64,000 nt of DNA from Streptomyces purpureus (GCF_014648195.1 NZ_BMQQ01000012.1:80381-144380); one strand, 5' to 3'; positions 31,551-40,401 are shown, counted from the stretch's first letter. Program-made: numbers and translations. Notes: a model not told the origin generated them from the letters alone.

Positions 31551-32009
31551 CTAGGGCAGAACAATGGCCGGTGTCGTCGGCCAGCTCATGCGGATCACTC
31601 CGCCGTGCTCGCCGGCCGACACCTCGACGTCGTCGACGAGCCCGCTGATGACCGCGAGGCCCATCTCGTCCTCGCCCTCGGCGTCGTCGAAGTCCTCGGT
31701 GGGGGCGCCGTCGCGCGAGCCGGGGACTCCGGCCGCGTCGGCGGCGGCGACACCCGCGCCCGGCACGCCGTCACCGACCTCGATGGAGAACGTCTTCTCC
31801 TCCTCGGTCAGCACGACCCGCACCGGGTCGGTCACGCCATTGCTCCGATGCAGCCCGACCGCGCGAGAACACGCCTCACCCACGGCGAGTCTGACCTCGT
31901 CCAGCACAGCCTCGTCCACCCCGGCCCGGCGCGCCACGGCGGCCGCCACGAGACGGGCGGTCCTGACGTGCTCAGGCTGAGCGCTGAAGCGGAGTTCAAC
32001 GGTGGCCAT
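31551..32009 (-). CDS. Anti-sigma factor-like ATP-binding protein (bldG partner)
   Basis: 152 residues. An RsbW/SpoIIAB-like HATPase_c domain shows the N-box region LDEVRLAVGEACSRAVGLHR and a late EDEMGLAVISGLVDDVEV. A central acidic Ala/Gly/Asp-rich insertion (about 85-115) replaces the usual G1 region. Proteins of this type bind sigma factors and phosphorylate STAS antagonists. It is co-oriented with bldG, 88 nt downstream, as in the known two-gene bldG locus. I chose the ATG at 32009 for its GAGGGGG site rather than the start 18 nt upstream. Confidence 0.88.
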   Translation of the reverse strand: MATVELRFSAQPEHVRTARLVAAAVARRAGVDEAVLDEVRLAVGEACSRAVGLHRSNGVTDPVRVVLTEEEKTFSIEVGDGVPGAGVAAADAAGVPGSRDGAPTEDFDDAEGEDEMGLAVISGLVDDVEVSAGEHGGVIRMSWPTTPAIVLP

Positions 32010-32097
32010 ACGGTCCCCCTCGGACATACGGGCGAACTACCAGGGGACCGGGCTCACGCCCGGCACCCTGTTCTCCTCCGGAAGCCTCCGAGCGACC

Positions 32098-32451
32098 TCA
32101 GTCGGTGGCGTTGACGGCCTCCTCGACCGAGGTGTGAATGGGGAACACCTTGGTCAGACCAGTGATCCGGAAGATCTTGAGAATGCGCTCCTGGTTGCAC
32201 ACCAGGCGCAGAGAGCCCTCGTGTGCGCGAACGCGCTTGAGACCGCCCACGAGCACGCCGAGGCCGGTCGAGTCGAGGAAGTCCACGCCCTCCATGTCGA
32301 CAACCAGGTGGTAGCTGCCGTCGTTCACCAACTCGACCAACTGCTCGCGCAGCTTGGGCGCGGTATACACATCAATCTCGCCACCGACCTCGACGACCGT
32401 ACGGTCGCCACCAGGGCCGGACACATTGCGAGTCGACAGGGACAGGTCCAC
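32098..32451 (-). CDS. bldG: Anti-sigma factor antagonist BldG
   Basis: 117 residues, a single STAS domain. The sequence RTVVEVGGEIDVYTAPKLRE and the phosphoacceptor site FLDSTGLGVLVGGLKRVRAH are near-identical to S. coelicolor BldG as I recall it. The acceptor serine is residue 61, four beyond Ser57 of the 113-residue S. coelicolor protein, because of an insertion (SGPGG) after residue 10. BldG is needed for aerial hyphae and antibiotic production, acting by partner switching with anti-sigma factors. The GTG start has a perfect GGAGG site. Confidence 0.96.
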   Translation of the reverse strand: MDLSLSTRNVSGPGGDRTVVEVGGEIDVYTAPKLREQLVELVNDGSYHLVVDMEGVDFLDSTGLGVLVGGLKRVRAHEGSLRLVCNQERILKIFRITGLTKVFPIHTSVEEAVNATD

Positions 32452-32531
32452 GGATCCTCCAGCACCTTGCTATCGAGCGGTCGCCCCCTCGGGTCTCCCC
32501 GGCGGAGCCAGGGGACGGATCGCCAGCCGCG

Positions 32532-35009
32532 ATGGCATTCAATCACTTACCAGCAGCCATGCACGACGCCTTGGAAGCATTGTCCGTCACGCCGGTGACA
32601 CACTCGGTGCCGATGGCCAGGAATCAGCGCCCCGGACGACCGAACGCGAGCGGGCAAACACAGCCTTCCCCCGGTACGGTCCTCGACCGGCTCACCGCGG
32701 GGCAGAGCCGTGCTGCACGCGTCACTCATACGGAGCACTTGCCCCCAAGACCGGGTCGTCATGCCGTCTGGCCCGACCGGATCCGCGCCGAAGTGATCAA
32801 CGCCATTCAGACGGCCGGCATCGACCACCCCTGGGCCCACCAGGCACAGGCCGCCGAGCACGCCCTGGACGGCGAGTCCGTGGTGATCGCCACGGGCACC
32901 GCCTCCGGCAAGTCCCTGGCCTATCTGGCACCGGTCCTGAGCACCCTCCTGGACGGCTCCGAGGCCCCCAACGGCCGGGGCGCCACGGCGCTCTACCTCG
33001 CCCCCACCAAGGCCCTCGCCGCCGACCAGCGCCGCGCCGTGCGTGAACTGGCCGCCCCGCTCGGCAACCGCGTCCGCCCCGCCGTCTACGACGGCGACAC
33101 GCCGGTCGAGGAGCGAGAGTGGGTCCGGCAGTACGCGAACTACGTACTGACCAACCCCGACATGCTCCACCGGGGCATACTCCCGTCCCACCCCCGCTGG
33201 TCCTCCTTCCTGCGGGCCCTGCGCTATGTCGTCATCGACGAGTGCCACACCTACCGCGGCGTGTTCGGCTCCCATGTCGCCCAGGTGCTGCGCCGGCTCC
33301 GGCGTGTCTGCGCCCGCTACGGCGCGAACCCGGTCTTCCTGCTGGCCTCGGCAACCTCCGCCCAGCCCGCCGTGGCCGCGACCCGTCTCACCGGCCTGCC
33401 GGTACGCGAGGTGGCCGACGACGCCTCACCCCGCGGTGAACTGGTCTTCGCCCTGTGGGAGCCACCGCTCACCGAGCTGCACGGCGAGCAGGGCGCCCCG
33501 GTGCGCCGCACGGCCACCGCCGAGACCGCCGACCTGCTCACCGACCTGACGGTCCAGGGCGTGCGTACGGTCGCTTTCGTACGCTCCCGCCGCGGCGCCG
33601 AGCTCATCTCCGTCATCGCCCAGGAGCGGCTGGCCGAGGTGGACCGCTCACTGTCCCGCCGCGTGGCCGCCTACCGGGGCGGCTATCTCCCCGAGGAGCG
33701 CCGGGCCCTGGAGCGCGCCCTGCACTCGGGGGAGCTCCTCGGGCTGGCCGCGACCACCGCCTTGGAGCTCGGCGTCGACGTCTCCGGCCTCGACGCCGTC
33801 CTCATCGCCGGCTATCCCGGAACCCGGGCCTCGCTCTGGCAGCAGGCCGGCCGGGCCGGCCGTTCCGGCCAGGGCGCCCTGGCCGTCCTGATCGCCCGCG
33901 ACGACCCGCTGGACACCTTTCTCGTCCACCACCCCGAGGCGCTCTTCGACCAGCCGGTCGAATCGACCGTCCTGGACCCCGACAACCCCTACGTCCTCGC
34001 TCCCCATCTCTGCGCGGCCGCCTCCGAGCTCCCGCTCACCGAGGCGGACCTGGATCTGTTCGGGCCCGCCGTGCCCGAGCTGCTGCCGCAGCTGGAGTCG
34101 GCCGGGCTGCTGCGCCGACGCGCGGCCGGCTGGTACTGGACCCGCCGCGAGCGGGCCGCCGACCTCACCGACATCCGCGGCGGGGGCGGCTCACCGGTCC
34201 AGATCGTCGAAGCGGGCACCGGCCGGCTGCTGGGCACGGTCGACGAGGCCGCCTCGCACGCCGCCGTCCACGACGGCGCCGTCCACCTCCACCAGGGCCG
34301 TACGTACCTCGTGAAGCACCTCGACCTGAAGGACTCCGTCGCCCTCGTCGAGGAGGCCAGCCCGCCGTACTCCACCACCGCCCGCGACAGCACCTCCATC
34401 TCCGTCCTGGAGACCGACACCGAGATCCCCTGGGGCGCCGGGCGGCTCTGCTACGGCTCCGTCGAGGTCACCAACCAGGTCGTCTCCTTCCTCCGCCGCC
34501 GTCTGATCACCGGCGAGGTGCTCGGCGAGACCAAACTCGACCTCCCGCCGCGCACTCTGCGCACCCGGGCCGTGTGGTGGACGGTCACCGAGGACCAGCT
34601 GGATGCCGCCCGGGTGAACCCGGAGCAGCTCGGCGGGGCGCTGCACGCCGCCGAGCACGCCTCGATCGGCATGCTGCCGCTCTTCGCCACCTGCGACCGC
34701 TGGGACATCGGCGGCGTCTCCGTCCCGCTGCACCCGGACACCCTGCTGCCGACGGTCTTCGTCTACGACGGCCACCCGGGCGGCGCCGGCTTCGCCGAGA
34801 GGGCCTTCCACACCGCCCGCGCCTGGCTCACCGCCACCCGTGAGGCCATCGCGTCCTGCGAGTGCGAGGCGGGCTGCCCCTCCTGCATCCAGTCTCCCAA
34901 GTGCGGCAACGGCAACGACCCGCTGCACAAGCGGGGCGCCGTGCGGCTCCTCACGGAACTGCTGCGGGAGGCCCCGGACCCGGCCCCGGAGGGCCCGCCC
35001 GCGCCCTGA
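32532..35009 (+). CDS. DEAD/DEAH-box helicase with DUF1998 zinc-binding C-terminus (MrfA/YprA-like)
   Basis: 825 residues. RecA1 has the Walker A-like ATGTASGKSLAYLAPVL, PTKALAADQ, TNPDMLH and the DExH-type box VIDECHTYRG. RecA2 has GLAATTALELGVDVSGLDAV and QQAGRAGRSGQG. The C-terminal DUF1998 ends with clustered cysteines CECEAGCPSCIQSPKCGNGN. This matches the MrfA family of 3'-5' helicases, which in Bacillus repairs mitomycin damage. It is divergent from bldG over 80 bp. Start choice is uncertain; an ATG at 32613 would also serve. Confidence 0.93.
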   Translation: MAFNHLPAAMHDALEALSVTPVTHSVPMARNQRPGRPNASGQTQPSPGTVLDRLTAGQSRAARVTHTEHLPPRPGRHAVWPDRIRAEVINAIQTAGIDHPWAHQAQAAEHALDGESVVIATGTASGKSLAYLAPVLSTLLDGSEAPNGRGATALYLAPTKALAADQRRAVRELAAPLGNRVRPAVYDGDTPVEEREWVRQYANYVLTNPDMLHRGILPSHPRWSSFLRALRYVVIDECHTYRGVFGSHVAQVLRRLRRVCARYGANPVFLLASATSAQPAVAATRLTGLPVREVADDASPRGELVFALWEPPLTELHGEQGAPVRRTATAETADLLTDLTVQGVRTVAFVRSRRGAELISVIAQERLAEVDRSLSRRVAAYRGGYLPEERRALERALHSGELLGLAATTALELGVDVSGLDAVLIAGYPGTRASLWQQAGRAGRSGQGALAVLIARDDPLDTFLVHHPEALFDQPVESTVLDPDNPYVLAPHLCAAASELPLTEADLDLFGPAVPELLPQLESAGLLRRRAAGWYWTRRERAADLTDIRGGGGSPVQIVEAGTGRLLGTVDEAASHAAVHDGAVHLHQGRTYLVKHLDLKDSVALVEEASPPYSTTARDSTSISVLETDTEIPWGAGRLCYGSVEVTNQVVSFLRRRLITGEVLGETKLDLPPRTLRTRAVWWTVTEDQLDAARVNPEQLGGALHAAEHASIGMLPLFATCDRWDIGGVSVPLHPDTLLPTVFVYDGHPGGAGFAERAFHTARAWLTATREAIASCECEAGCPSCIQSPKCGNGNDPLHKRGAVRLLTELLREAPDPAPEGPPAP

Positions 35010-35313
35010 CCTGCGGGGCGTACGGGCCGAGGCGGACGCGGGCCGTCACATCCGCCACATCGCCGCGCAGAGCGCAGCGGACCACCTGGGCCCCTTGAGC
35101 CCTGGCGACGCGTGAGGCGGCCGTACAGGCCGATTCCTGGCCCCACAGGGCCCGGTCGGCGGCCGCCAGCGCCGCCAGGTCGGCCGCCGACCCGGCCCGG
35201 TGTCGGGCCGCGACCGCCTGCCCCAGGGCCAGCACGACGGCGAACACCGCGCACAGGGCGCCCACCGCGACGACCGTCCACACCGTCGCCGATCCTCGCT
35301 CCCTGGGCTTCAC
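34951..35313 (-). CDS. Rv3654c-family TadE-like secreted protein
   Basis: 120 residues from a GTG that overlaps the upstream TadE stop by 4 nt. A short basic KPRERGS leads into the pilin-like segment ATVWTVVAVGALCAVFAVVLALGQAVAARHRA, then AADLAALAAADRALWG, characteristic of actinobacterial TadE-like minor pilins. Two cysteines follow. It is the last gene of the tad operon, and its 3' end overlaps the convergent helicase gene by 59 bp. Confidence 0.85.
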   Translation of the reverse strand: MKPRERGSATVWTVVAVGALCAVFAVVLALGQAVAARHRAGSAADLAALAAADRALWGQESACTAASRVARAQGAQVVRCALRGDVADVTARVRLGPYAPQVRARAGPPGPGPGPPAAVP

Positions 35314-35777
35314 GAGCCCTGCCCCGACGCCGGGGGCCCGGCGGGGTCCTGGCCGACGGTGTCCTCGGCGAGCGCGCTCGCCTCGGCCCGCAGGGTCAGC
35401 CCGAGACCGCCGGGGCCGGCGGCCGGTGCCTCCACCAAGACCCGCCACAGATCACCCGACCGGCCGACGGAGACATTCGCCCCGCCCGGTGCGGCCGTCC
35501 GGGCGACGGCGGCCGCGGCTTCGGGGGGCTCCGAGCGGGCCACGGCCCGTGCGCCGGCCCGCGCCGCGTCCACGCACTGGATGTACGCGGCGACCGAGCT
35601 GAGCCCCCAGAGCAGCGCCGTCGTGAACACCACCAGCGCCGGGATCACCACGGCCGCCTCCGCGGTCACCGAGCCGCGATCGCGGCCGCGACCCGCTCCG
35701 GACCTCGCGCCCGATTTCGCTCCGGACCACTCCGCGCACCTCACTCCGGCGTCCGTGCCCGCGTCAGAACGGGACAT
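35310..35777 (-). CDS. TadE-family pilus assembly protein
   Basis: 155 residues. RGSVTAEAAVVIPALVVFTTALLWGLSSVAAY is the TadE signature, with Glu five residues into the hydrophobic segment. DAARAGARAVARSE follows. TadE pseudopilins assemble with Flp fibres. The ATG overlaps the DUF4244 gene by 14 nt, and the stop overlaps the next start by GTGA. Confidence 0.88.
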   Translation of the reverse strand: MSRSDAGTDAGVRCAEWSGAKSGARSGAGRGRDRGSVTAEAAVVIPALVVFTTALLWGLSSVAAYIQCVDAARAGARAVARSEPPEAAAAVARTAAPGGANVSVGRSGDLWRVLVEAPAAGPGGLGLTLRAEASALAEDTVGQDPAGPPASGQGS

Positions 35778-35988
35778 CGAGCGCCTTTCCGATCACCGAT
35801 TCCAGCGCACCGGAGACCGCGCCGCTGTTGATGATCTTGTAGAGCAGGGCCGCGAAGGCACAGGCCGCGATCGTCCCCATCGCGTACTCCGCAGTCGTCA
35901 TTCCCGCGTCGGAGCCCATGCGACGCCCCAGGCGCTCACCGAGCTGATTCCTGAGCCGCTTGATCCGATCCCTCAGCAGCTTCCTCAT
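35764..35988 (-). CDS. DUF4244 protein, probable Flp-type major pilin
   Basis: 74 residues. A basic N-terminus leads to GMTTAEYAMGTIAACAFAALLYKIINSGAV. The G-MTTAEYA context with a glutamate five residues after the glycine is the type IV prepilin cleavage site, and the helix that follows is the polymerising core. DUF4244 proteins take the Flp position in Streptomyces tad loci. It lies 40 nt downstream of tadC. Confidence 0.88.
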   Translation of the reverse strand: MRKLLRDRIKRLRNQLGERLGRRMGSDAGMTTAEYAMGTIAACAFAALLYKIINSGAVSGALESVIGKALDVPF

Positions 35989-36028
35989 GCCAACCCCCTC
36001 ATGTTCCGTTCGTCTTCGACGTGTTCCG

Positions 36029-36793
36029 TCATCCGCGCATCAGCCCGTCCGCGAGGCCGATCACCCCCGGCGCCACCCCGATCGCGAGGAACGCGGGCAG
36101 GAAACACAGCCCCACCGGCGCCGTGATCAGCACCTGCGCCCGCTGGGCCCGGGTCGCCGCCTCACGCGCGTGTGCCGCCCGGAGTTCAGCCGCGATCCGT
36201 GCCACCGGTTCGGCGGCCGGCGCCCCCGAGGAACCGGCCCGCTCCAGACAGCGGGCCAGGCTCTCCGCGCCTGGTATGCCGCCGAACCTCCGCCACACCT
36301 CGGCCGGTTCACCACCGAGACGCAGCTCGGCCGCCGTATGCGCCAGCCGTTCCCCCACCGGCCCGCCCAGGGATTCCCCAACCGCCTCGGCCGCCTCCCG
36401 CGGCCCGGCGCCGGCCGTGACGCATGCCGCCAACAGGTCGGCCGCCAAGGGCAACTGATCCCGCTCGCCAACGCCCGCAGGGGCCGCTGGTCGGCGCCGC
36501 TGCCAGTACCGCGCCCCGCCACCCGCGATCAGGCCGACCAGGGCGCCAATCACCCCGCCCACCAGTACGTAACAGGCGAGCAGCGCTCCAAGAGGCACGC
36601 CCCAACGCCGCGCCCAGGCTCCGTACATGGCCCAGTTGCGCGGCGGCCGTACCCGCTCCGCCGCCAGAAGGGCCGCGATCCTGGCCCGGGCACGCCGCTC
36701 ATCCCGCCGGCGGCTCGCCGAGAAGAAGGCCCAGAGCAGCCCTGCCAGCACGGCGCATCCGATCTCCAGCCGGTGGAGCATCTCGCCGGTCAT
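36029..36793 (-). CDS. tadC: Tad inner-membrane platform protein (T2SSF family, TadC)
   Basis: 254 residues. N-terminal TM (IGCAVLAGLLWAFFSA), then two TMs near residues 75-105. The T2SSF domain contains LAACVTAGAGPREAAEAVGE, LAHTAAELRLGGEPAEVWRR and ARCLERAGSSGAPAAE. The final TM pair has LITAPVGLCFLPAFLAIGV. It pairs with TadB to form the assembly platform. The ATG at 36793 overlaps the tadB stop (ATGA). Confidence 0.9.
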   Translation of the reverse strand: MTGEMLHRLEIGCAVLAGLLWAFFSASRRRDERRARARIAALLAAERVRPPRNWAMYGAWARRWGVPLGALLACYVLVGGVIGALVGLIAGGGARYWQRRRPAAPAGVGERDQLPLAADLLAACVTAGAGPREAAEAVGESLGGPVGERLAHTAAELRLGGEPAEVWRRFGGIPGAESLARCLERAGSSGAPAAEPVARIAAELRAAHAREAATRAQRAQVLITAPVGLCFLPAFLAIGVAPGVIGLADGLMRG

Positions 36794-37638
36794 GGCTTCT
36801 CCCCCGCCCGTACGATCCGCGCGGCCCAGGCGATCCCGGCCGCCTCCAGCAGGGCTCCCGCGGTCAGGCACGCGAGGCCGGCCGGCGTGTGGAACAGCAC
36901 CCGCAGCGGCTCGGCCCCCATGGCCGCGCCCAGCACGAGCCCCACCGCCGGGAGCAGCGCGAGGACCGCCACCGTCGCCCAGGCTCCGGCCAGTTGGGAC
37001 CGCAGCCGCTCCCGTTGATCCCGGCGCTCCCGAAGCACAGCGTCGAGCCGGTCGAGTCCCGCGGCGAGGCCGGCGCCGCCGTCCACCGCCACCTGCCAGC
37101 AGGCGGCCATCCCGGCCAGCCCGTCCGCGCCGTCCTCCCGCGCCGCCTGCCGCAGAGCGGCCGGTACGTCACCGCCGAACCGCGCCGCCGCCAGCACCCC
37201 GGCCTCAGCGCCGCCGAGCCCGCCCGCGGCCCGGGCTCCGAGAAGCAGCGCCTGCCCCGGCTGCAGACCCGCCCGCAGTTCCCCCGCGACCGCGCCGCAC
37301 AGGGCGATGACACCGTCGGCTCGCGCCTCCCCGGCCCTCCGACGTTCCCTGGCCCGCCGCTTCCGTCCGGCCAGCGGCACCGCCACCAGTCCGGCGATCA
37401 ACGGCAGCACCGCCTCCCCGAGGACGGCCAGCGCCACCCCGAGCACCGGACAGAGCCACTCCGGCCGCCTGCGGATCTCGGGCCACCAGCGCTCCCAGGG
37501 CCAGGGAGCCGGTGCCTCCACCGCTCCCCCTCCCGCGAGCATCAACCGTGCCCGCCGCAGGCTCCGTTCGTGTCCCACGGCAAGCCAGCCCGCGGCCCCG
37601 GCGCACAGGGCGGCCGCGAAGGCCCAGTACGCCGTCAC
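36790..37638 (-). CDS. tadB: Tad inner-membrane platform protein (T2SSF family, TadB)
   Basis: 282 residues. It begins VTAYWAFAAALCAGAAGWLA, with a TM pair near 55-85 (LCPVLGVALAVLGEAVLPLI). The T2SSF domain contains GELRAGLQPGQALLLGARAA and QVAVDGGAGLAAGLDRLDAV, then C-terminal TMs (LALLPAVGLVLGAAMG). The GTG at 37638 overlaps the tadA stop as GTGA; GTG at 37641 is a near alternative. It pairs with TadC. Confidence 0.88.
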   Translation of the reverse strand: MTAYWAFAAALCAGAAGWLAVGHERSLRRARLMLAGGGAVEAPAPWPWERWWPEIRRRPEWLCPVLGVALAVLGEAVLPLIAGLVAVPLAGRKRRARERRRAGEARADGVIALCGAVAGELRAGLQPGQALLLGARAAGGLGGAEAGVLAAARFGGDVPAALRQAAREDGADGLAGMAACWQVAVDGGAGLAAGLDRLDAVLRERRDQRERLRSQLAGAWATVAVLALLPAVGLVLGAAMGAEPLRVLFHTPAGLACLTAGALLEAAGIAWAARIVRAGEKP

Positions 37639-38801
37639 CACTGGGCACCCCCGATCAGCGACCGCAACCACGGCCAGCCGCGCTCCTGGACGAATCCGTC
37701 CGCGGCCCAGCGCAGCGCCGGTACGGTCACCACCAGCCCTCGCGGGTCGCGCTCCAGGACGTGCACCTCGGTGATCCGCCGCCGCCCTTCCCGGTCGCGT
37801 ACGAGATGCAGCACCGCCGAGAGACCGGCGGCCACCTGGCTGTGGAGCGCGGCCCGGTCCAGGCCCGCGGCCGTTCCCAGCGCCTCGAGACGGGCCGGCA
37901 CGTCCGCCGCCGTGTTGGCGTGCACCGTCCCGCAGCCCCCGTGTCCGGTGTTCAATGCGGCCAGGAGGTCGGTCACTTCGCTCCCTCGTACCTCGCCGAC
38001 GACGAGCCGGTCGGGCCGCATCCGCAGCGCCTGCCGCACCAGATCGCGAAGGGTCACCTGCCCGGCGCCCTCCTGATTCGCCGGCCGCGTCTCCAGGCGC
38101 ACCACATGGGGGTGGTCCGGCTTCAACTCCGCTGAGTCCTCGGCCAGTACGATCCGCTCCCGTTTCCCCACCAGTCCCAGGAGTGCGGACAGCAGGGTCG
38201 TCTTCCCGGAGCCGGTCCCACCGCTGATCAGGTACGCGACCCTGCGCTCCACCATCGCCCTCAGCACCCGGTCCCCGCCCGGTGGGATCGTGCCCGCCGC
38301 CATCAGCTCGTCGAGCGAGAAGGCCTTCGCCCGCACGACCCGCAGGGACAGGCAGGTCGAACCGACCGCCACCGGCGGCAGGACGGCATGCATCCGTGTC
38401 CCGTCCGGGAGCCGCGCGTCCACCCACGGGTGCGCGTCGTCGAGCCGCCGCCCCGCCACGGAGGCCAGGCGCTGGGCGAGTCTGCGCACGGCCGCGCCGT
38501 CCGAGAAGGAGACCCCGGTCGGTTCGAGGCCCGCGCCTCGGTCAACCCAGACCTGGTCGGGCGCGGACACCAGTACGTCGGTCACCGAGGGATCCGCCAG
38601 CAGCGGCTCCAGGGGGCCCGTGCCGACGAGCTCGGACCGCAGCCGTTCGGCCACCCCCAGCACTTCCGCGTCGCCCAGAAGCCTCCCCTGCGCGCGCAGT
38701 GCGGCCGCCACGCGTGCGGGGGTGGGTTCGGCCCCGCTCTCCGCGAGCCGCTGCCGGACGGCGTCGAGAAGCTGCGCGCCGGCCGTCGGACTCGTCGTCA
38801 T
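37635..38801 (-). CDS. tadA: Tad secretion ATPase (TadA/CpaF)
   Basis: 388 residues. Walker A is SGGTGSGKTTLLSALLGLVG (about residue 190). The Asp box is RIVLAEDSAELKPDHPHVVR, Walker B is PDRLVVGEVRGSEVTDLLAA, and the His box is GCGTVHANTAADVPARLEAL. It is a hexameric motor that powers Flp pilus assembly. I chose the ATG at 38801, which overlaps the ssd stop by ATGA; the longer frame upstream overlaps ssd coding. Confidence 0.95.
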   Translation of the reverse strand: MTTSPTAGAQLLDAVRQRLAESGAEPTPARVAAALRAQGRLLGDAEVLGVAERLRSELVGTGPLEPLLADPSVTDVLVSAPDQVWVDRGAGLEPTGVSFSDGAAVRRLAQRLASVAGRRLDDAHPWVDARLPDGTRMHAVLPPVAVGSTCLSLRVVRAKAFSLDELMAAGTIPPGGDRVLRAMVERRVAYLISGGTGSGKTTLLSALLGLVGKRERIVLAEDSAELKPDHPHVVRLETRPANQEGAGQVTLRDLVRQALRMRPDRLVVGEVRGSEVTDLLAALNTGHGGCGTVHANTAADVPARLEALGTAAGLDRAALHSQVAAGLSAVLHLVRDREGRRRITEVHVLERDPRGLVVTVPALRWAADGFVQERGWPWLRSLIGGAQW

Positions 38802-39898
38802 GAGACACCGTCCGCGGCCAGGGCCCGGTCCCAGAACGCCGTGCAGAAGCGGGCCAGCGGCCCGGGGACGGACCCCGGCGGCGTGCCCGCGTCCTGGGAG
38901 GCCAGAAGGAAGGGCTCGACGGGGAGTTCCCCGGCGAGCGGCAGCCCCAGAGTCCCGGCGACCCACTGCTCGTCCAGTCCCGCCGCGTACGGACCGCGCG
39001 CCACCACGCGCAGATCGCGCAGGACCATGCCGGCCATGGAGGCGACCCGGTTCGCCGCCGCCACCGCCCTCAGCTCACCCGGGACCACCAGCAGCCCCAT
39101 GTCCAGCTGCGCCAGCGCCTCCGCCACCCCCTCGTCGACCCGGCGGGGCAGATCCACGACGACCACGCCCCCGCGCCTGCGGGCTGCGGCGAGCACGGAC
39201 CGCATGGCCTCGGGCGGGACGACCACCGAGTCGCCCCGGTCCCAGCTGAGCACCCGCAGCCCATGCAGGGCGGGCAGCGACTCCTCCAGGGCGCCGCCCG
39301 CGACCCGTCCCTTGGAGGCGGCGAAATCCGGCCATCGGCGGCCCTCGGAGTGCTCGCCGCCGAGGACCACGTCGAGCCCTCCGCCGAGCGGGTCCCCGTC
39401 GACCAGCATGGTGCGCCGGCCCCCGCGTGCCGCGGCCAGCGCCAGCGCGCAGGCCAGCGTGGACGCCCCGGCGCCGCCACGACCGCCGATCACCCCGACG
39501 GTCATCGCCTGGCTGCCGACGCCTTCGACGGTGTCGGCGATACGGTCCACCAGCCAGCTCTCGGCGTCCGGCAGCCGCAGCACACAGTCGGCGCCGATCT
39601 CGACGGCCCGCCGCCACACACCTGGGTCGTCCTGGTCACGGCCCACCAGCAGCACGCCGTCCCGGCGTGCCGCGCCCCGGCAGCGGTCCGCCGCGTCGTC
39701 GCCGACCAGGACGAGTGGCGCGTCGTCCCAGCTCGCCCGGTGCTGGAGTACCTCGTGCCGCACCTCGGGCTCGGCCCCCGCGGCGGCGCACAGCCGCAGC
39801 AGGTCGTCCAGCAGCGCGACGTCCTCGGTGACGATCAGCGGTCCGGCGCGCCGCCCCTCGGCGGCCTGCGGTCGATCGGAACTCATGAATCCGGTCAT
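38798..39898 (-). CDS. ssd: Septum-site-determining protein Ssd/CpaE-like ATPase
   Basis: 366 residues. A receiver-like N-domain (about 20-125) precedes a MinD/ParA-like ATPase with deviant Walker A VIGGRGGAGASTLACALALA, lacking the usual lysine at the end of the loop. VVVDLPRRVDEGVAEALAQL is the second acidic motif. Related proteins localise Tad systems (CpaE) or affect septation (Ssd in mycobacteria). It is the first gene of the tad operon, with GGGGGAGCGGG before the ATG. Confidence 0.85.
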   Translation of the reverse strand: MTGFMSSDRPQAAEGRRAGPLIVTEDVALLDDLLRLCAAAGAEPEVRHEVLQHRASWDDAPLVLVGDDAADRCRGAARRDGVLLVGRDQDDPGVWRRAVEIGADCVLRLPDAESWLVDRIADTVEGVGSQAMTVGVIGGRGGAGASTLACALALAAARGGRRTMLVDGDPLGGGLDVVLGGEHSEGRRWPDFAASKGRVAGGALEESLPALHGLRVLSWDRGDSVVVPPEAMRSVLAAARRRGGVVVVDLPRRVDEGVAEALAQLDMGLLVVPGELRAVAAANRVASMAGMVLRDLRVVARGPYAAGLDEQWVAGTLGLPLAGELPVEPFLLASQDAGTPPGSVPGPLARFCTAFWDRALAADGVS

Positions 39899-40158
39899 GT
39901 CCCGCTCCCCCTATCCATACGATCCGCGGGCGATCTCCACGCCGTCGGTCCACGCCGTGAGATCGGTGATTCCTGCGGTCCGCGAACTTCGCGGCGGGAA
40001 TCACCGTGCAGCGATCCGGAAAATCGTGTGGATCTTGCTCGAAAACTGTGGACAACTCGCCAGTTGTGAATAACTTCATCGCCCATACCGGTGACTTCCG
40101 GAGAGCAGCGCAGCCGATACGCTGAGTGACGAATCAGAGCCGGCGAAGGGGGAGGACG

Positions 40159-40317
40159 ATGCGGGCGTCAGAGGGTGTTTTCGAGCCGACGCGAGAGGCG
40201 AAAACGCGTCCGGACATGCGACGACCCCCGCCGGGGGGGAGAGCGGGGGTCGTCTCTCCGGCCGACTCGGGGGGGGAGGAGCCGGTCCGGGTTAGCACGG
40301 TCGCGAACGATCCGTGA
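40159..40317 (+). CDS. Candidate small ORF or leader peptide
   Basis: 52 residues, MRASEGVFEPTREAKTRPDM onward, with AGGGGGAGGA directly upstream of the ATG. No family is recognised. Roughly three quarters of codons end in G/C, below the neighbours, and a strong hairpin lies inside the frame. It may be a regulatory leader, or not translated at all. Confidence 0.25.
   Translation: MRASEGVFEPTREAKTRPDMRRPPPGGRAGVVSPADSGGEEPVRVSTVANDP
40220..40254. other. Perfect 12-bp hairpin in intergenic region
   Basis: GACGACCCCCGC and GCGGGGGTCGTC flank an 11-nt loop. It could act as an attenuator or terminator upstream of the HAD gene. Confidence 0.6.
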
Positions 40318-40388
40318 CTTCCATGGTGTACCCGAGAGCCCTCTCAGGCAAACCCACGCGCCCCAGCGTACGCCGAATGGCGGGCACC

Positions 40389-40394
40389 TATGCT
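40389..40394 (+). promoter_or_regulatory. Putative -10 of HAD gene (leaderless)
   Basis: TATGCT ends 7 nt before the GTG at 40402. The ATG at 40390 lies inside this hexamer and is therefore unlikely to be the start. Confidence 0.5.
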
Positions 40395-40401
40395 CGGGCT
40401 C

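Larger units (their letters stand above)
39899..40401. other. 503-bp divergent intergenic region
   Basis: Upstream of both the ssd-tad operon and the HAD gene. It holds a candidate small ORF (40159-40317) with a strong ribosome site, a perfect 12-bp hairpin and several G runs. No other gene is supported. Promoters for the tad operon must lie near 39900-40000, but I could not assign them. Confidence 0.5.
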
